A program made the translations under genes and the position numbers. Under the pieces are notes generated by a model. That model was not told the DNA's origin and ran no database searches. It saw nothing but the letters and a program-made list of their open reading frames with translations. A stretch of 64,000 bases of DNA from Nageia nagi. Taxonomy: Eukaryota; Pinophyta. Numbering within the stretch: the first letter of the stretch is position 1; every line of letters begins with the position of its first letter. The DNA lies in NCBI GenBank assembly GCA_050084985.1, contig JBITNC010000001.1:148986001-149050000 (forward strand). Direction: 5' to 3'. Below are positions 34,780 through 47,232 of this stretch, one piece after another.

Positions 34780-35715
34780 GGCCATTATAAAATGGAAATT
34801 GATGGGAGTCTTAGATTTTTTTTCTTACTAAAGGTTTCTTTATAGTTAAGCTAGACAAGAGGAAGAAACACAAAAATTACTCTCAAATAGAATTTGGTTA
34901 TATGGGCATCAAAGCTTTTTCTTACATAAATAGGGCTTGTATTTTGATCCTAACAAGCAAAACATCAACACAATGCCACTAGAACTACCTACATAGTTCT
35001 AGAATAAATATATCTAGACATGTATTGCTAGGGTGGTGGGAGAATATTTAATCCTTAGTAGTGTAACCAAATAGAATTCCATATTGATTTATACTCATGT
35101 AGGTTTCCTTATTGATCTAGAGGTGGAGCTCCTTCCTTCCATTAAGCTTGTTTATGATTATGGGAATTAGACATAAATAATCAAATGTGAAAATAAACCA
35201 AGCATTTTATCTTTTTGTAAAGTAGTTAGCCATGGAATAAGGAAATGCCAAAAAACTAGGAACAAAAAATAAAGAGGAAAAGTACCAAATCAAGTGTGGT
35301 AAGCTAAATCTAGAATGAAGGAAGGCCCTTCTAATAAGAACCATAAGAATATTAGAGAAAATGGTGCAAATACCCTATATGCCTATGATGAACATAAATT
35401 CCCCTTACAATATAGAGGTAGAGGAAGGAGAGAAATAATCCACCAATAACTCCAAGATTCCTTTGTTACATGAGCTACAACCACTAATAGAAGATCAACC
35501 TATCCTACTTCAAAATTCATTTTGATAGCTTGATACCTAAGGAAACTCCAAACATTAAGGAGAATGTTCTTGAAAATCATGGGATGGAATTTTTACTAGA
35601 GAAACCAAAGACAGAAGAGATTATGGAGTCACACAAGGATACATATCTCGTTATCAAAGAACCAACATCACTTAGGAGTTGGAAACTCCTTGAACCACCA
35701 ACTTTGTTATAACTC
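34780..35715 (+). pseudogene. L1-type LINE ORF1 relic (DUF4283-like with zinc knuckle)
   Basis: Broken coding on the + strand resembles plant L1 ORF1. There is a block with FDPNKQNINTMPLELPT and a terminal W/F-K pattern (about 34935-35000). ARVVGEYLILSSVTK follows, then VGFLIDLEVELLPSIKL (the position of the family's 'A-R-V-C-V-E-I-D-L' strand). A degenerate CCHC-like knuckle, KPSILSFCKVVSHGIRKC, lies at about 35185-35245. A lysine-rich tail and the 35530-35712 frame follow. ORF1 of this family is an RNA-binding partner of ORF2. Stops are frequent. Confidence 0.55.
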
Positions 35716-35929
35716 CAAGATAAAAATTAGAAGATTGTTGACAGTGATGTAGGTATTAAATGGAAACCTTATTGATGCCTTAACCAAGAAGGATAAAAAT
35801 GTGACACTAAGTAGGGAATAGATAATGGTATTTAAAAAACTATAGATATAGGAACAACTCTAAAATCAACTTTACCCACCATGGGATTACCATAGAACCA
35901 AAATATTAGCAAGGATAGAAAGAGCCCAT

Positions 35930-37880
35930 CTAATATTTTATTATGAATATGCTCTCTTAGAATACATGTTTCCTTAATTGTAAAGTTAATAAAAGAGATT
36001 TGGATTTAATGAGAAAATAGATTAAACATCACAATATTCTATTACAAGAAACTAAGCTCTTTGATAACTATGTGATCCAAACACAAAGAGTAGTATGGAG
36101 AAATTCTCACTTTGTTATTAGTGAGTCCCAACGAGCCTCTAAAGGATCGCTCTATATATAGGGTTTAACATTTTGGAGGGAAGAATTATTTTAGTATCAA
36201 AAATTTTATTCAATATACTCTTATTTTATAAATATTTTAATTTAGGAATGGTGTGCACAAATAGCTATGATCCAAATACTTGTGTTGGGAGAAATTCACT
36301 TTGGAAAAATCTATCATAATTAAGATAAGCTTTTAAAGAAGAAATTTGGATGATAGATGGAGACTTCAATGCACCCTTGTATCATTTAGATAAAAGTGGG
36401 GGAAAGCCTAGCCTTTAAGGGGAATTGGAGGGCTTATTAATGAACTAATGGATATTGATTTGAAAGGTTTTAATTTTACCTAGTGTAATAGGAGATCATG
36501 TAAGAAGTTCATTCAATTTTACTTGAATTATTTTCTTATTTCTAAGGAGGGATTTTATCAATTTAAGGATTCTTCTCTTGAATCCCTCCCTAATGTGGGT
36601 TCTAACCACAATCACCTTTTCATGGAAGCCTTTGACAATAAGTTCTATGTAAGGATCCCTTTAAGATTCGAATCCATATGGATTGACCAAGCAAAACTAA
36701 AGTCAAAACTAAAAATTTGGTATAATTATGAATTAAAAAGCCCAAAAATAATCTAGGTATCTGACAAACTTCATCTAGTCAAGGGCAATCTTAAGAGATG
36801 GAATAAATAAGTTTTTGATAATGTGTTTAAAAGAAAAAAACTTTGAAGAATAAGATTTGAAAAATTGAAGGAAGAAGAGAAGAGATTCACTTTAATGAAG
36901 GGGCTAATGTGGAAAAAAAAAATATTTTGAGTGAATATCATATTCCATTAATGACTAAAGAGACCCTATGGAGGAAAAATTCCAAAACCCTAAAATTGAG
37001 ACTAGAGAACCAAAATACAATTTTATTTCATATTACTACCCTTTGATGCATAAATCATAACAAGATTTACAAAATTATCAAGTTGGATAGTTTTGAGTAC
37101 CAAGACATTTGGGAAATCAAAGTTGAAGCTATCATATTTTTTTGAGAATTTGATTGTAGCAGAGGATATTAAAGATGAGGAAGCTATGATCTCTCTTCTT
37201 GCAAATATCCCCAACTTAATCATAAATAATATGAATAAATTACTTTTAGATACGTTTAAGGAAAAATAAAAAAGGGAAACCACCTTATGTATGGTAGGAG
37301 ATAAATCCTCAAGCCTAAAAGGTTTTCTAGCTGGCTTCTTCTAAATATTTTGGCCCATAGTTGATCTAGATATTGTAGTAGAAATTGAAGAAATCTAGTA
37401 AATGTACCTTATTCCAAATGATGTGAAATCTAGTTTATTTACCTTAAAAATAAGAATCCTAGGGTCCAAGAGTTCAAACCCTTTCATACTATCAACCTAT
37501 GCAATACTACTTATATAATCCTTCTAAGTTGATAGTGAATAGACTTAAAGTATTCCTAAAATTTATTATTATTCCTACTAAGGAGAAGTTTTTTGCATGT
37601 AGGAATATTATATACATTATCATTATTATTCATGAGACTATCCATTCATTGGTTCAGAGTAAGAGGTAAAACCTCTTCCTAAAGATGGACATGAATAATT
37701 CTTACAATTGTATTTCTTGGGACTTCTTGATTTTGAAAATTCTTGAGAAATATGATTTTCATCACTCGTGGAGAAACCTTATCTGGGCAAAACAATGGGT
37801 GGATTTAAAGATTGAAATTTATTTTTGTAAATTTAAACTGAGCACAAACCCTATATTCTATCAATTTTTAAAATGAAACT
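35930..37880 (+). pseudogene. L1-type LINE ORF2 relic (endonuclease and start of RT)
   Basis: Follows the ORF1 relic on the same strand. The endonuclease reads KHHNILLQETKLFDN at about 36030-36070 (catalytic Glu in LLQET). The site WMIDGDFNAP is intact at 36348-36377. KSGGK and downstream substrate-binding strands follow (36520-36760). The L1 linker KLKSKLKIWY is near 36710, and NLKRWNK is at about 36795-36810. RT begins near 37560-37870 (IHETIHSLVQSK, KMDMNNSYNCISWDFL, EKYDFHHSWRNLI). The catalytic (F/Y)xDD part is missing: the relic ends near 37880. Stops occur in most segments. Confidence 0.75.
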
Positions 37881-38611
37881 TTCTCAAAATTTCTCTAAAC
37901 ATTTGTGTCAATTTTTGAAACCTTGTGATACCCTATTTTGAGCTAATTTTTTTGGTATATTAGGTTATGTATCATGATCAAAATTTCTACTTTGTACATT
38001 AGGTTATAATGTTGTATGATATGCTAGTTTTATGAAACCCTTCATTTTTAGGAACCCTCTATTTGATCAATAGAAATAGCAATTTCTAAAATAGGTAAAA
38101 ACTTTAGAGGTTGATATGTCTATCAAGAATTAACAAAAACTGAGAGTACTTGTTAGTTAGATTTGGTAATTTTTAGGAAAAAATATTCAAAACTTCAAAA
38201 ATAATTATTTTGAGACCTTTCCCATTATGATTATTTTTCAAGCTGATTATTTTATAACACCCATACACTCTTTTAATTTCCAAAAATAATAGTTTCTAAA
38301 AATAATAAGTTAGGGTGTAACATATTTTGATAATTTTTCTGATTGCCAATTGAAGGTCTTAAGACTTGGAAATTTTTTCCAATGAGGTTAAATATATTAG
38401 TGATATTTTGAGTCAAGTCAACCTCAAAAATGTCTTTGATAATGTGGAGATAAAAATAGTTGGATTGGATGCCAAATATAACACTTCTAACATGAACCTA
38501 GAATTAGTTCAACAAGCAAGGTTGATAAATATAGGAACACCATCTCCAAATCTATTAGGTTCAAGTTTTGATCCATTTGTAGGATAACCACACAAGATGC
38601 ATCATTTTATC
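37881..38611. other. No recognised gene; one unidentified 73-codon frame
   Basis: A + strand frame at 38366-38587 has protein-like composition (SDILSQVNLKNVFDNVEIKI) but no recognised family. The rest is AT-rich. Confidence 0.3.
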
Positions 38612-38845
38612 ACTAAATAATTCCAATAATCAAATTTGGATAACAATTTTTAGTAGTTAAATGTGCAAAATATAATCTTATTCCACCCAAAACTTATTTG
38701 TATTTTTATCCATGGAAATTACAAAATTTGCATCAACTTATAAAGAAATTACTACATAGAACTTGGGCCCAGATGGATGGTACAAACATAGACATAAGAT
38801 AATAGAATGAATCCAAATAAAATGACTACACAAAATGACAATGGT
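38612..38845. repeat. Direct repeat A, copy 1
   Basis: Shares the order 'caataatcaaatttggata', 'attactacatagaa-ttgggcc', 'agatgg-tg', 'aagataat', 'ccaaataaaatga' with 39254-39480, and a shorter part with 40101-40190. Copies 1 and 2 flank the PPR fragment. Confidence 0.75.
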
Positions 38846-39242
38846 AATAGCAAAGGATAAGAAAAATGTGTACCCTTTTATCAACTTCAATCTAACTACA
38901 TCTAAGTGTCTTCTTGATTCCTCCATATTTTATCAATATTCTTACTCTTTGAATATCATACCAACAACCCACTTCAACATAAATGTTTGAAAGATGAACA
39001 TAAAATGGAACATATGTAGGCTCCAACATGAAAAGCATTGTTGCCACAAATTCCTCTATTCCTACATTCTTATGTGATCTACAAGCACCAAACAAACACA
39101 TCCACATATCTAATTTACATTTTATGGATATATTGATAATGAAAATCAAATATTTGTTAAGATATCTCGCAAAATAAACCAAATTTACATGAATTATATA
39201 ATAGAATTGATCTTTGAAGGCCTTATAGACTAAATTTTTCAC
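38846..39242 (-). pseudogene. PPR protein relic (PLS-class C-terminal E/E+ region)
   Basis: The minus strand encodes LDMWMCLFGACRSHKNVGIEEF, then FMLEPTYVPFYVHLSNIYVEVG, WYDIQRVRILIKYGGIKKTLRCS, a TAG at 38892-38894, and IEVDKRVHIFL. This is the classic E-motif block of plant PLS-type pentatricopeptide repeat proteins (W-LLGACR-H-NVE, YVLLSNIYAE-G-W, V-K-M---G-KKTPGCSWIE). Those proteins bind organellar RNA. The stop falls where the family has the Trp of CSWIE, so TGG to TAG is likely. The N-terminal repeats are missing. Its flanks are repeated (direct repeat A), so the fragment was probably carried or duplicated with a repeat. Confidence 0.8.
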
Positions 39243-39480
39243 TTCTATGATTAAAGAATTCTAATAATCAAATTTGGATAATAATTTATAGTATTTAAAT
39301 ATCAAAATATTGTCTAATTCTACCCAAAATATTATTAGTATGGTTATCCATTGATGATGCAAAAATTGCATCAACCTATGAAAAAATTACTACATAGAAT
39401 TTGGGCCTAGATGGGTGATGCAAAAATAGGCACAAGATAATATAATGATTCCAAATAAAATGATTGCATAAAATGATAAA
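39176..39480. repeat. Direct repeat A, copy 2 with adjoining PPR edge
   Basis: 39254-39480 matches copy 1 at 38612-38845. The preceding 39176-39250 ('aaaccaaatttacatgaattatataata', 'gccttatagac-aaa-tttttcacttct') matches 40020-40098, so the PPR edge and repeat A were duplicated together. Confidence 0.75.
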
Positions 39481-40019
39481 GGAAAGAGAAAAGTACAATT
39501 AAGATTTTCTCTACTCTCTCCATACCAAAGTACTAGATTACTTGTAATCCCTTCTCTAACATATATTGTTCATTGAGTGTTTTCTATTTCCTTCAAGTAT
39601 TTTTCCTTTCATGCAATTCTTACACCTCCTTCACCAACTCCTCACTCTACAATTTACAAGATTCTTAAAAAATAGTTCAATATGATGACTTTTTAGTATT
39701 TAAAATAAGGATTTCACAAATATTACTTCAATATACATAGGTAGTTATGTTCAGTTGATAATATGATTTCACCAATCAACAACATTGTCTATTTGTTCAA
39801 ATATTTAATAACAACACTTTTAAAAAAATGAAATGAAGTATAACTTCCTTTGCACCTTAAAGCATGCACCATGTTATTGTGTGAGACTCTTTATTATCTT
39901 TTGCATTACTTTGCATCAACAATAATCTCCATAAGAACATTATTCATGTTTTAAATGATAACATCGATTTGCATACCTCATAACAATGTCCCTTGGAACA
40001 ACTCATTTATGTTATGTGC

Positions 40020-40190
40020 CTACCAAGGAAACCAAATTTACATGAATTATATAATAAAATGGATTTTTGAAAGCCTTATAGACCAAAATTTTCACTTCTA
40101 TCACTAAATAATACCAATAATCAAATCTAGACAATAATCTTTAATAGTTAAATATACAAAATTGGTCTAATTCCATCCAAAAAACATTAC
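40020..40190. repeat. Direct repeat A, copy 3 (partial) with PPR edge
   Basis: Repeats 39176-39250 plus the first about 90 bases of repeat A, in the same order and orientation, then diverges at about 40190. Confidence 0.75.
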
Positions 40191-41265
40191 CTGTGTTTTA
40201 TAGTTAGCAACCGAGCAACACTTTTTCATATAATATGAAAGTCCTATAATATGATTGATAACTCTTGATACTCATTTAGGAGGTGGCATGCAAATAATTA
40301 TCTTATAACATCTTAGGGAATTCATAGTGATTTTAGGAATTGTTAGAGGACCAAAGAGAAGTGTAGAGACAATTGGTAAAGAGAGTCATAGGAATAAGAG
40401 TAGAGTAGAGTAGGAGGAAAGGATGGTCCATCAATTGTTTTATAAATACCCTCTTTACATCATTGAAATTTTACCAAAGTATATAAAGAGGCCTTGGTAA
40501 TATAAGATTGATCCAAAGGAAGTCTGAAGGATGATACTTTGTATTATGTTGAGGAGGATGTTAGCATGAGATTTTGGTGATACATTGTAAATCTCTAGTG
40601 ACTTAGTGACCCAAGGAATTGGTAATTTGAAGGACTTAGAAACCTGATAGAGATTTTGAGATCTAGTGAAATACTTTGCAAATTAAAAAATTGATGAGTT
40701 ATCAAATGAAATCTGGAGACCATGCTTAGCAATTAGAGACTTGATGAATAAACCATATCAGTTTGGTTGTTAAGTTGCATTGGTTTGGTAATTGAAACTG
40801 ATCAATTTGGATAACTAATAAAGAGTAAAGGATTCATTATGAAGTGGCTCAAGGATAATGGAGTGAAACAACCCTTTTGAAGAGGCACAAAATATATATA
40901 AATGGTAATTAAATGTGATATGGAAAAGCATATATGTATTTATCCTCATCATTAGTATCATCATACCCATCATGGAAAATATCAGTATCACATGACTATA
41001 ATAAGATATAACATTTGAATTCCTATCCACATACCAAGGGCATTCCAACTAGAAAATTGTTATTGAATTATCAATATTAATGAAATAACCCTCCTTTTTC
41101 CAAATTGGCATACTTTGGCATTCTTATTTTATTTGTTGGTTCTTCTTCATTTGTAGGTAATGAACCCCCACTAGTGATCAATAATTTGAGAATCGTAAAC
41201 GTTAGTAGAAAGAATATGACTTTGATCAACATCCATTATAAGTTAAGTGACTAAATCTAGAGGAA
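40191..41265. other. Non-coding, no gene seen
   Basis: No recognisable frame. The last part may be the linker within the gag of the Gypsy fragment that starts near 41266. Confidence 0.4.
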
Positions 41266-42486
41266 ATGAAGGAGTGTAGGGAGAAGTATCTTTGCAATAA
41301 TCGTGATGAAAAATATGGGTCAAATCATAGATGCAACACACAAAATTTTTATATGTTAAATATTGATATTCGTGAAGATTCAATAATTAAGGAGGATAAG
41401 GTCATAATGGATGATGTAACAAATGAAATTAATAACATCAATGATGATACTCCTGAAACTTCTTGCAATACCCTTTTAGGATTTTCTTCTTTACAAACTA
41501 TGAAATATCCTAAACACTTCAAGCAATAGAATCTCATTTTGTTGATTAATTTAGTTACTACACATAATTTTATTTATCCATGGGTGGGAAAATAGGTTAA
41601 TTTTTGTATATATCCTAAAAATAGGTTTAAAGTGCTGATTGATATTGGATACAAAATTGCTTGTAAAAGAAAATATTGAAATATCAAACTAACCTTGGGA
41701 GATATAATTCGTAGAGTGACATAAATGCCCTTCCATTGTGATGTGGTCATGGGAGCTTGATGATTGTGGAAATTGGGGATTATATTATGGGATTTTACTA
41801 AATTATATATTCAATTCATGGTTGGACATAAATATACCCTCGAGGGGCTTCACTTAGGGCCCTCACAAATAATTAGTTTCCACCATATGGAGAAGTTTAT
41901 TTAGAAGGGAGGAAAGGAGATGGTTGCATAATTATTCTCATTCCAACCAATTGAGAAAGGATAAGGTAAACTTAGAGAATAACTACAATAAATTTTGGTA
42001 CACCATGCAAGATTTTTTGAAGAATCCATAGGGCTACCTATAAATTGCCTCTAAGATCATATTATATAACTTTTCCCTAGAAGTCAACCACTAAACATTC
42101 AATATTATCACTATCCTTATCTAAATAAAATGAAATTGAGAAATTAGTGTAGGATATGTTGGAAGCAATAATTATTCAACCTAATTTATGTCCTTACTTT
42201 TATCCAATCTTATTGGTCCAAAAACGAGGATGGGTCCTAGTGTATATACATCGACTTTTGCATTCTCAAAAAAATCACAGTAAATGATAAATTTTCCATT
42301 CTTGTCATTGATAAATTGTTGGATGAAATATATAGTGTTAAATAATTTTCCCTTTAGATAAATTTTATATTCTTTTAATTGACAAATAAGAGGAAAATAA
42401 GGTAAGGAAGGCGATAAGCATAAGACAGATAACTCCATTACAATTTCATGTAAATTGGTCAAGGTACGAAGGAAACTATTCCACAC
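41266..42486 (+). pseudogene. Ty3/Gypsy gag-pro-RT fragment
   Basis: It starts with a degenerate CCHC knuckle (YLCNNRDEKYGSNHRC, about 41287-41330) and an acidic linker. Next are a TLLGFSSLQTMK block and the protease region. The segment LVTTHNFIYP (about 41550) occupies the place of the D-S-G-(S/A)-T-H-N-F-I site; the aspartate has been lost. RT begins with IIQPNLCPYFYPILLVQKRG (about 42170-42230) and ITVNDKFSILVIDKLLDEI (about 42270-42330). It ends shortly after, before the YxDD box. Both pieces are typical of chromovirus-like plant Gypsy elements. Stops and a frame change occur. Confidence 0.65.
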
Positions 42487-44169
42487 TATGATAATAGGTA
42501 TTATTGGTATGTTATTTATTGATTTATAATTAGATTAATAAAGAATAAAGTCTTGTATTATCATTGGGCCAAGTAAACACCTACCGAGTTTGGGGGTTCT
42601 CTTTCATTAAAGCTACCTAGGATTTGTACTCAACCCCACCCATGCTAGTTGCATCACAACTAAACTTAAGTATATCTGCAACATGTGAGGGGGGAGAGAT
42701 TAGAACCTCAATCCTATGTTTTTCTACTTAAGAGTTTTAAATCACCCAACTACTTGAAAATCAAGTATGCATTGCTAAAGGTGGACTAAACTCATCCAAC
42801 TAGATCAATACATGATATTAAAAATTTGGTAGGCTCGATTAACCATTAGGATAATTAAGATCCCAACACCCAATAAGAAAATATGGTTAGAATATCATGT
42901 GAAATTAAATATGCTCAACTACTAGTTCAAATATAATATTAATTTAATTATATTGAATTAAGTTTAGAGTACAGGATATAAATATAGACATACCAAATTT
43001 TAAAACATTGATAGATAGAAAATTCAAAATCCATTCTGCAACACTAAGTTGGATATTAATACTTGAGCTTAGTTGAATTGAGAAGTCTATTCAATATGCT
43101 ATAGTGAGAGTTCATTGTGAAGTAATATTTAAAATATAAGTAGTTAAAGAAGACTTCAATATAAAGTACTCCAATAATCAAAATAAGAATGAGTTATGAA
43201 GTAGATTAAAAGCATATCTTAGTATCTAGAAAACACATCAATGATTAAATATCTTCAAGTATATTAAGAAAAGGACTCAATATAATAATGTGATTAAAGG
43301 AGAAGAATATAAATAAATAAGGATCTTTTTATCATTTACTCATTTTTAACCTTAGGTATTGTGCTAAATTCCCCTATCCATTTCTTCCATTTTCCTTTTC
43401 CATCTTTCAATCATTTTATTCTACATTCTTGAAATTTTCATAGGAGAGTAATCCAACTAAGCATCCATTGGAATTGTAGGCAAACACTATAGCCCTGTCA
43501 AAGCAATTTTGATATAGGTTAGGGAGATCATTACTTAAGGCTCTATTCAATTATTTCAATAGAGTATTTTTTTGTATTCATAAATATATTTTGTAGACCT
43601 TGAGTTGCATACTTGTGCAAATATTTTGAATATCAATATGATGATTTCTTATTTGGCTAAATATTTTATGTCTATTTAAGAATGCTTTCCCTTTTACAAT
43701 GTTACATCATTTGAATACCACATAAGTGTGTAGAAACATAAATGTGTTATTCTACATTACTCTATTCTTCTCATTACATTATTTTAAAGATTAGTTACAA
43801 GAGTATTATTCTATTTTATCTTTATTCAAAGACTTCATGCCCATTTCACACCTAGGATACTTGACATCGATATGATAAGATTTTATTTGGAAAGATCATG
43901 GTGATTAGATCCTTATTTTTTATAAAATTTAATTTTTTTCTTGTTACATTGATTGATGTTTGAGATTTAAATCTTTAGAAAGATCATAAATAGAGTTACA
44001 ACCATAAGCTAGATAGTTTTTGATCCAAAAATGTTGTCAAGTAATATGAGATTAGCCTAAAAAGGAGATTATTTTTGGATAATATCAAATTAGTTGATAA
44101 ATGAGAAAAATATTATTTTCAACATTCATCTTAGAATTTCTTTGAGACTAGGATCCTAAATTTTTCACA
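42487..44169. other. Non-coding, no gene seen
   Basis: AT-rich sequence. A GC-richer patch at 42570-42730 ('gagtttgggggttctctttc', 'gaggggggagagattagaacctc') resembles the edge of a small repeat or SINE, but no structure was confirmed. Confidence 0.4.
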
Positions 44170-44494
44170 TTACTATGTTCTCAAACTTACCTCTATGATA
44201 GGTTCTAGTTGTGAATCTTCTTCTTCAATCTCAATATCACTATGGGGAAAAATGAAACCTTAAATAATATTGATAAAATTAAATGTATTATCATTAGATT
44301 TTATTATAAAAATATTTCTTGCATGCTCAAACTTCAAACATTTATGAAGGGTTGAAGGAAAAGCCTTCATAGAATGGATCCATGGTCTCCCAAGAAATAG
44401 GTTGCAAGGGAGGTCTCCTTGAAACACATACCACTTCATTGTAACAATCTTAGGATCTAATTCAATGGGAAATGATACTACTCTAATACATTAT
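44170..44494 (-). pseudogene. Gypsy (Tat-type) protease-region fragment, cut by a later insertion
   Basis: The minus strand reads LPCNLFLGRPWIHSMKAFPS, then TLHKCLKFEHA, at about 44440-44330. It is preceded by IELDPKIVTMKWYVFQGD. The LLGRPWxH--xAxPSTLH block is highly conserved just after the protease active site in plant Tat/Athila-type elements. The fragment stops abruptly near 44494, where the + strand element's putative LTR begins, so the 5' portion has been displaced. Confidence 0.65.
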
Positions 44495-46786
44495 TGTAAA
44501 CACCCAAAAAATGCATTTTGTGTTGTTGATAGGGTTATATTAACATTTATTACATTTATCATGTATTGTATTATCATGTTTAACTAACATGTGTTTGCAA
44601 CATCTTCGATGAGATTGATCAATTCTATTTCGATCTTTAAGTTGCTTCTAACACATTATTTCCAATCTCCTAGATGATCTTGCACATTACATAATCATCC
44701 AAATGATCTCATTTGAGGTTTATAAAAGCCAATTTGGGCTGACTTTTTGAGACTCTTCTTGCATTTGCATACTTTTTATGAGCTCTGTGACTTTTGTAAT
44801 TTACTGTGTCCATATGTACCTATGACATCAATTTGCAAGAGACAACATTAAGACTTGAGCTCATCTTTTCACATATTGGGAACACTTCTCCATGACACAT
44901 GGATTGAGGTATATTTTAGTCATTTGAGGTTGCTTATGTTATTAATGATGAATTTCATGGGTATTTATAGATTTGAAGCTCTTATCACATTCAATTGAAG
45001 ATTTATGTCCTTGATTAAATTCTAGATTTATAATTATGTCATATAGGCATATTTAGGTTGATTTCATACTTAGGGTTTCAAACTAGGGTTTGAAATTTAA
45101 GGTCCAGACCCTAGGGTTTGAAATCTCTTTGTTTTCACATTTACATTCGTAGCTTTAGATCTATTATTTATAGCTTTAAATTCATAGTCATTATTACTAT
45201 ATTGGATCATTTTATGAGATATTTAAGCATACATAGTCTTTGTCAAATATTTATCATAGAATTGTAATTTATCTTTGTCTACTTATCTTTTAGAAGAATT
45301 TTTCCATATTCTATATGTCTAAATCATATTTACATAATAGGCATTGTGATATTTTCTAGCATCCAATTGATTATGGACAAGGAGACTTACAACCTCTTTG
45401 AGCTGGGGTTTCACCTCACTTGGACAATCGTAAGGTCTAAAGGAATTATGATTTGAAGTCTCCATTAATATTTATGTTTTCCTTTCAGGTCTAGACATCA
45501 AATTGCACCATTGAAGCATAAAGGATAATCTCTAAACCCTACCTTGTCAATATTGTCAATACATATCATAAGAAAATTAGGTGGAATGTATCAAGATTCT
45601 TGGAGGTGCACATGAATGTTGTGAGTATTTTAGGTAAAGGGATTTTGACCCATTCATAGATGCCAATCATGGTGGGACCCTATTGGTACTAAACCCCAAG
45701 ACAAAAGAGGATTCCCTAAGCCTTTACATTTTTTTTGGTGGTTTTAACTTTTAGACATTTCTTGCATTTTAGAGAGTTTCTATGATTGATTTTTGATGAA
45801 ACTTGTAGGATACCTTACTACAAAGTGGTAGAACCAAACCTAAAAACTTCAAAGGCCCACTATCACCATAGAGAAAATCATCTATCTACAAGCTGATTCT
45901 AACTATAAATTGCCCTTTAGTGGGATGACCCTACAATCATTTAGATGATTTTGTAGTCACCCTAAAATCAAATGATTTTGATTGTATATCTAGTTTCAAT
46001 AATATTTTTACATTTCTTGTACTTAGATCACATCTATAGTAGGGAAAGCAGTCCATTGTTAGGTTTATCTATAAAAATTTAGGTTTCCTTATCATAGGAT
46101 GCATCATTTTACCCTTATCACATGGTTTTATTATAGGTTAAATTTCAACTTTTATTTTTATCTTTGAGTGCACTGTGGTTGTCTGGATGACTATTGATCA
46201 CCCGAACAACTAGCATTATTTGCATAATCATCCTTATAGTGGAGGATTATATGGAAAATATTTGTAACCTCATTTAAACCAACCAATGAGGATTGTGAAG
46301 GAACATTCTTGGGCTGGGTTAGTCTTTGAATTTCTTTCTATACCTGGTCCATATTGTTTGGTTGCTCTTTACATATAGGATTGCCACTTCTCTTTAGTAA
46401 AATTTGCATTACATTTTGGGGGGAGTGGTACATACACTTTGAAGTTTTCCTTTGGTGCTTAAAATTTACAATCTTGAATAAGGGTTTTATTATTATTTTG
46501 AGGACTCTTTGCTGATTGCTTAGTGCATAAAAATAATTGATATCTCTACATTATTTTTCATTTGAAAAGAATGGAAAAAGGTTTTATTGCTTTAGCATAT
46601 TTGGGTGGGAGTGCCTTGCATTTTATTTTGAAAAGAAAGTATTTTGGAGGTGTAATTACATTGCACTATCATCCTAGGATTGCATCTCATATTTGCTTAT
46701 TGTACTAAAGTCCATCACAAGCCTAGGGAGTGATTAGGGTATTTGGATGTGATTCCCATTGCCTAAACCATACATAGATTTCATCA
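44495..46786 (+). repeat. Putative 5' LTR of the + strand Tat element
   Basis: It starts TGTAAACACCC where the older minus-strand fragment is interrupted. It ends near TCATCA, just before a candidate primer site at 46793 (TGGGAGCCCTGCC). The length of about 2.3 kb and absence of coding suit a Gypsy LTR. The 3' partner was not found before the window ends, so both boundaries are inference. Alternatively this is LTR plus untranslated leader. Confidence 0.35.
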
Positions 46787-46792
46787 CCAATT

Positions 46793-46810
46793 TGGGAGCC
46801 CTGCCTATTG
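46793..46810 (+). other. Candidate primer-binding site of the Tat element
   Basis: TGGGAGCCCTGCC lies after the presumed LTR end and starts with TGG. It resembles the tRNA-Arg-type sites used by plant Tat elements at 8 of the first 12 positions. Weak. Confidence 0.25.
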
Positions 46811-47232
46811 AATAGGAGTGTCAATAGAGGTACTTAAGACACCCTTGTAAAATGATTCATCCCCTAGAGATTGAGCCTTACCCAAAAACACTTGACTAGA
46901 ATCATCTCTAGGAAAACTAAAAAGAGCCAATTTTTACAATTGTATTTAAAATTTAGTCACTAAAAAGATAATTTTTCAAATTGAATAAGAAGAAACTAAA
47001 GAAGATAATCACTAATGCTATCTATCACTAGTGCTTCTTATCATTAATTTATATTTGAAGTGATCATTAAAACTCTTTGGTGTTAATTTCATCTACATTA
47101 AGCAAGATATTTAACAAAATTATAGGCTCTTTGTTGGGTGATTTATTGCTTTAACACTATTTTATTTTTATATTGTATGCTTAGATTTTGTATGGAGTTC
47201 TTGTTTGATTCATTTAGTCTACCTTTGTAATC

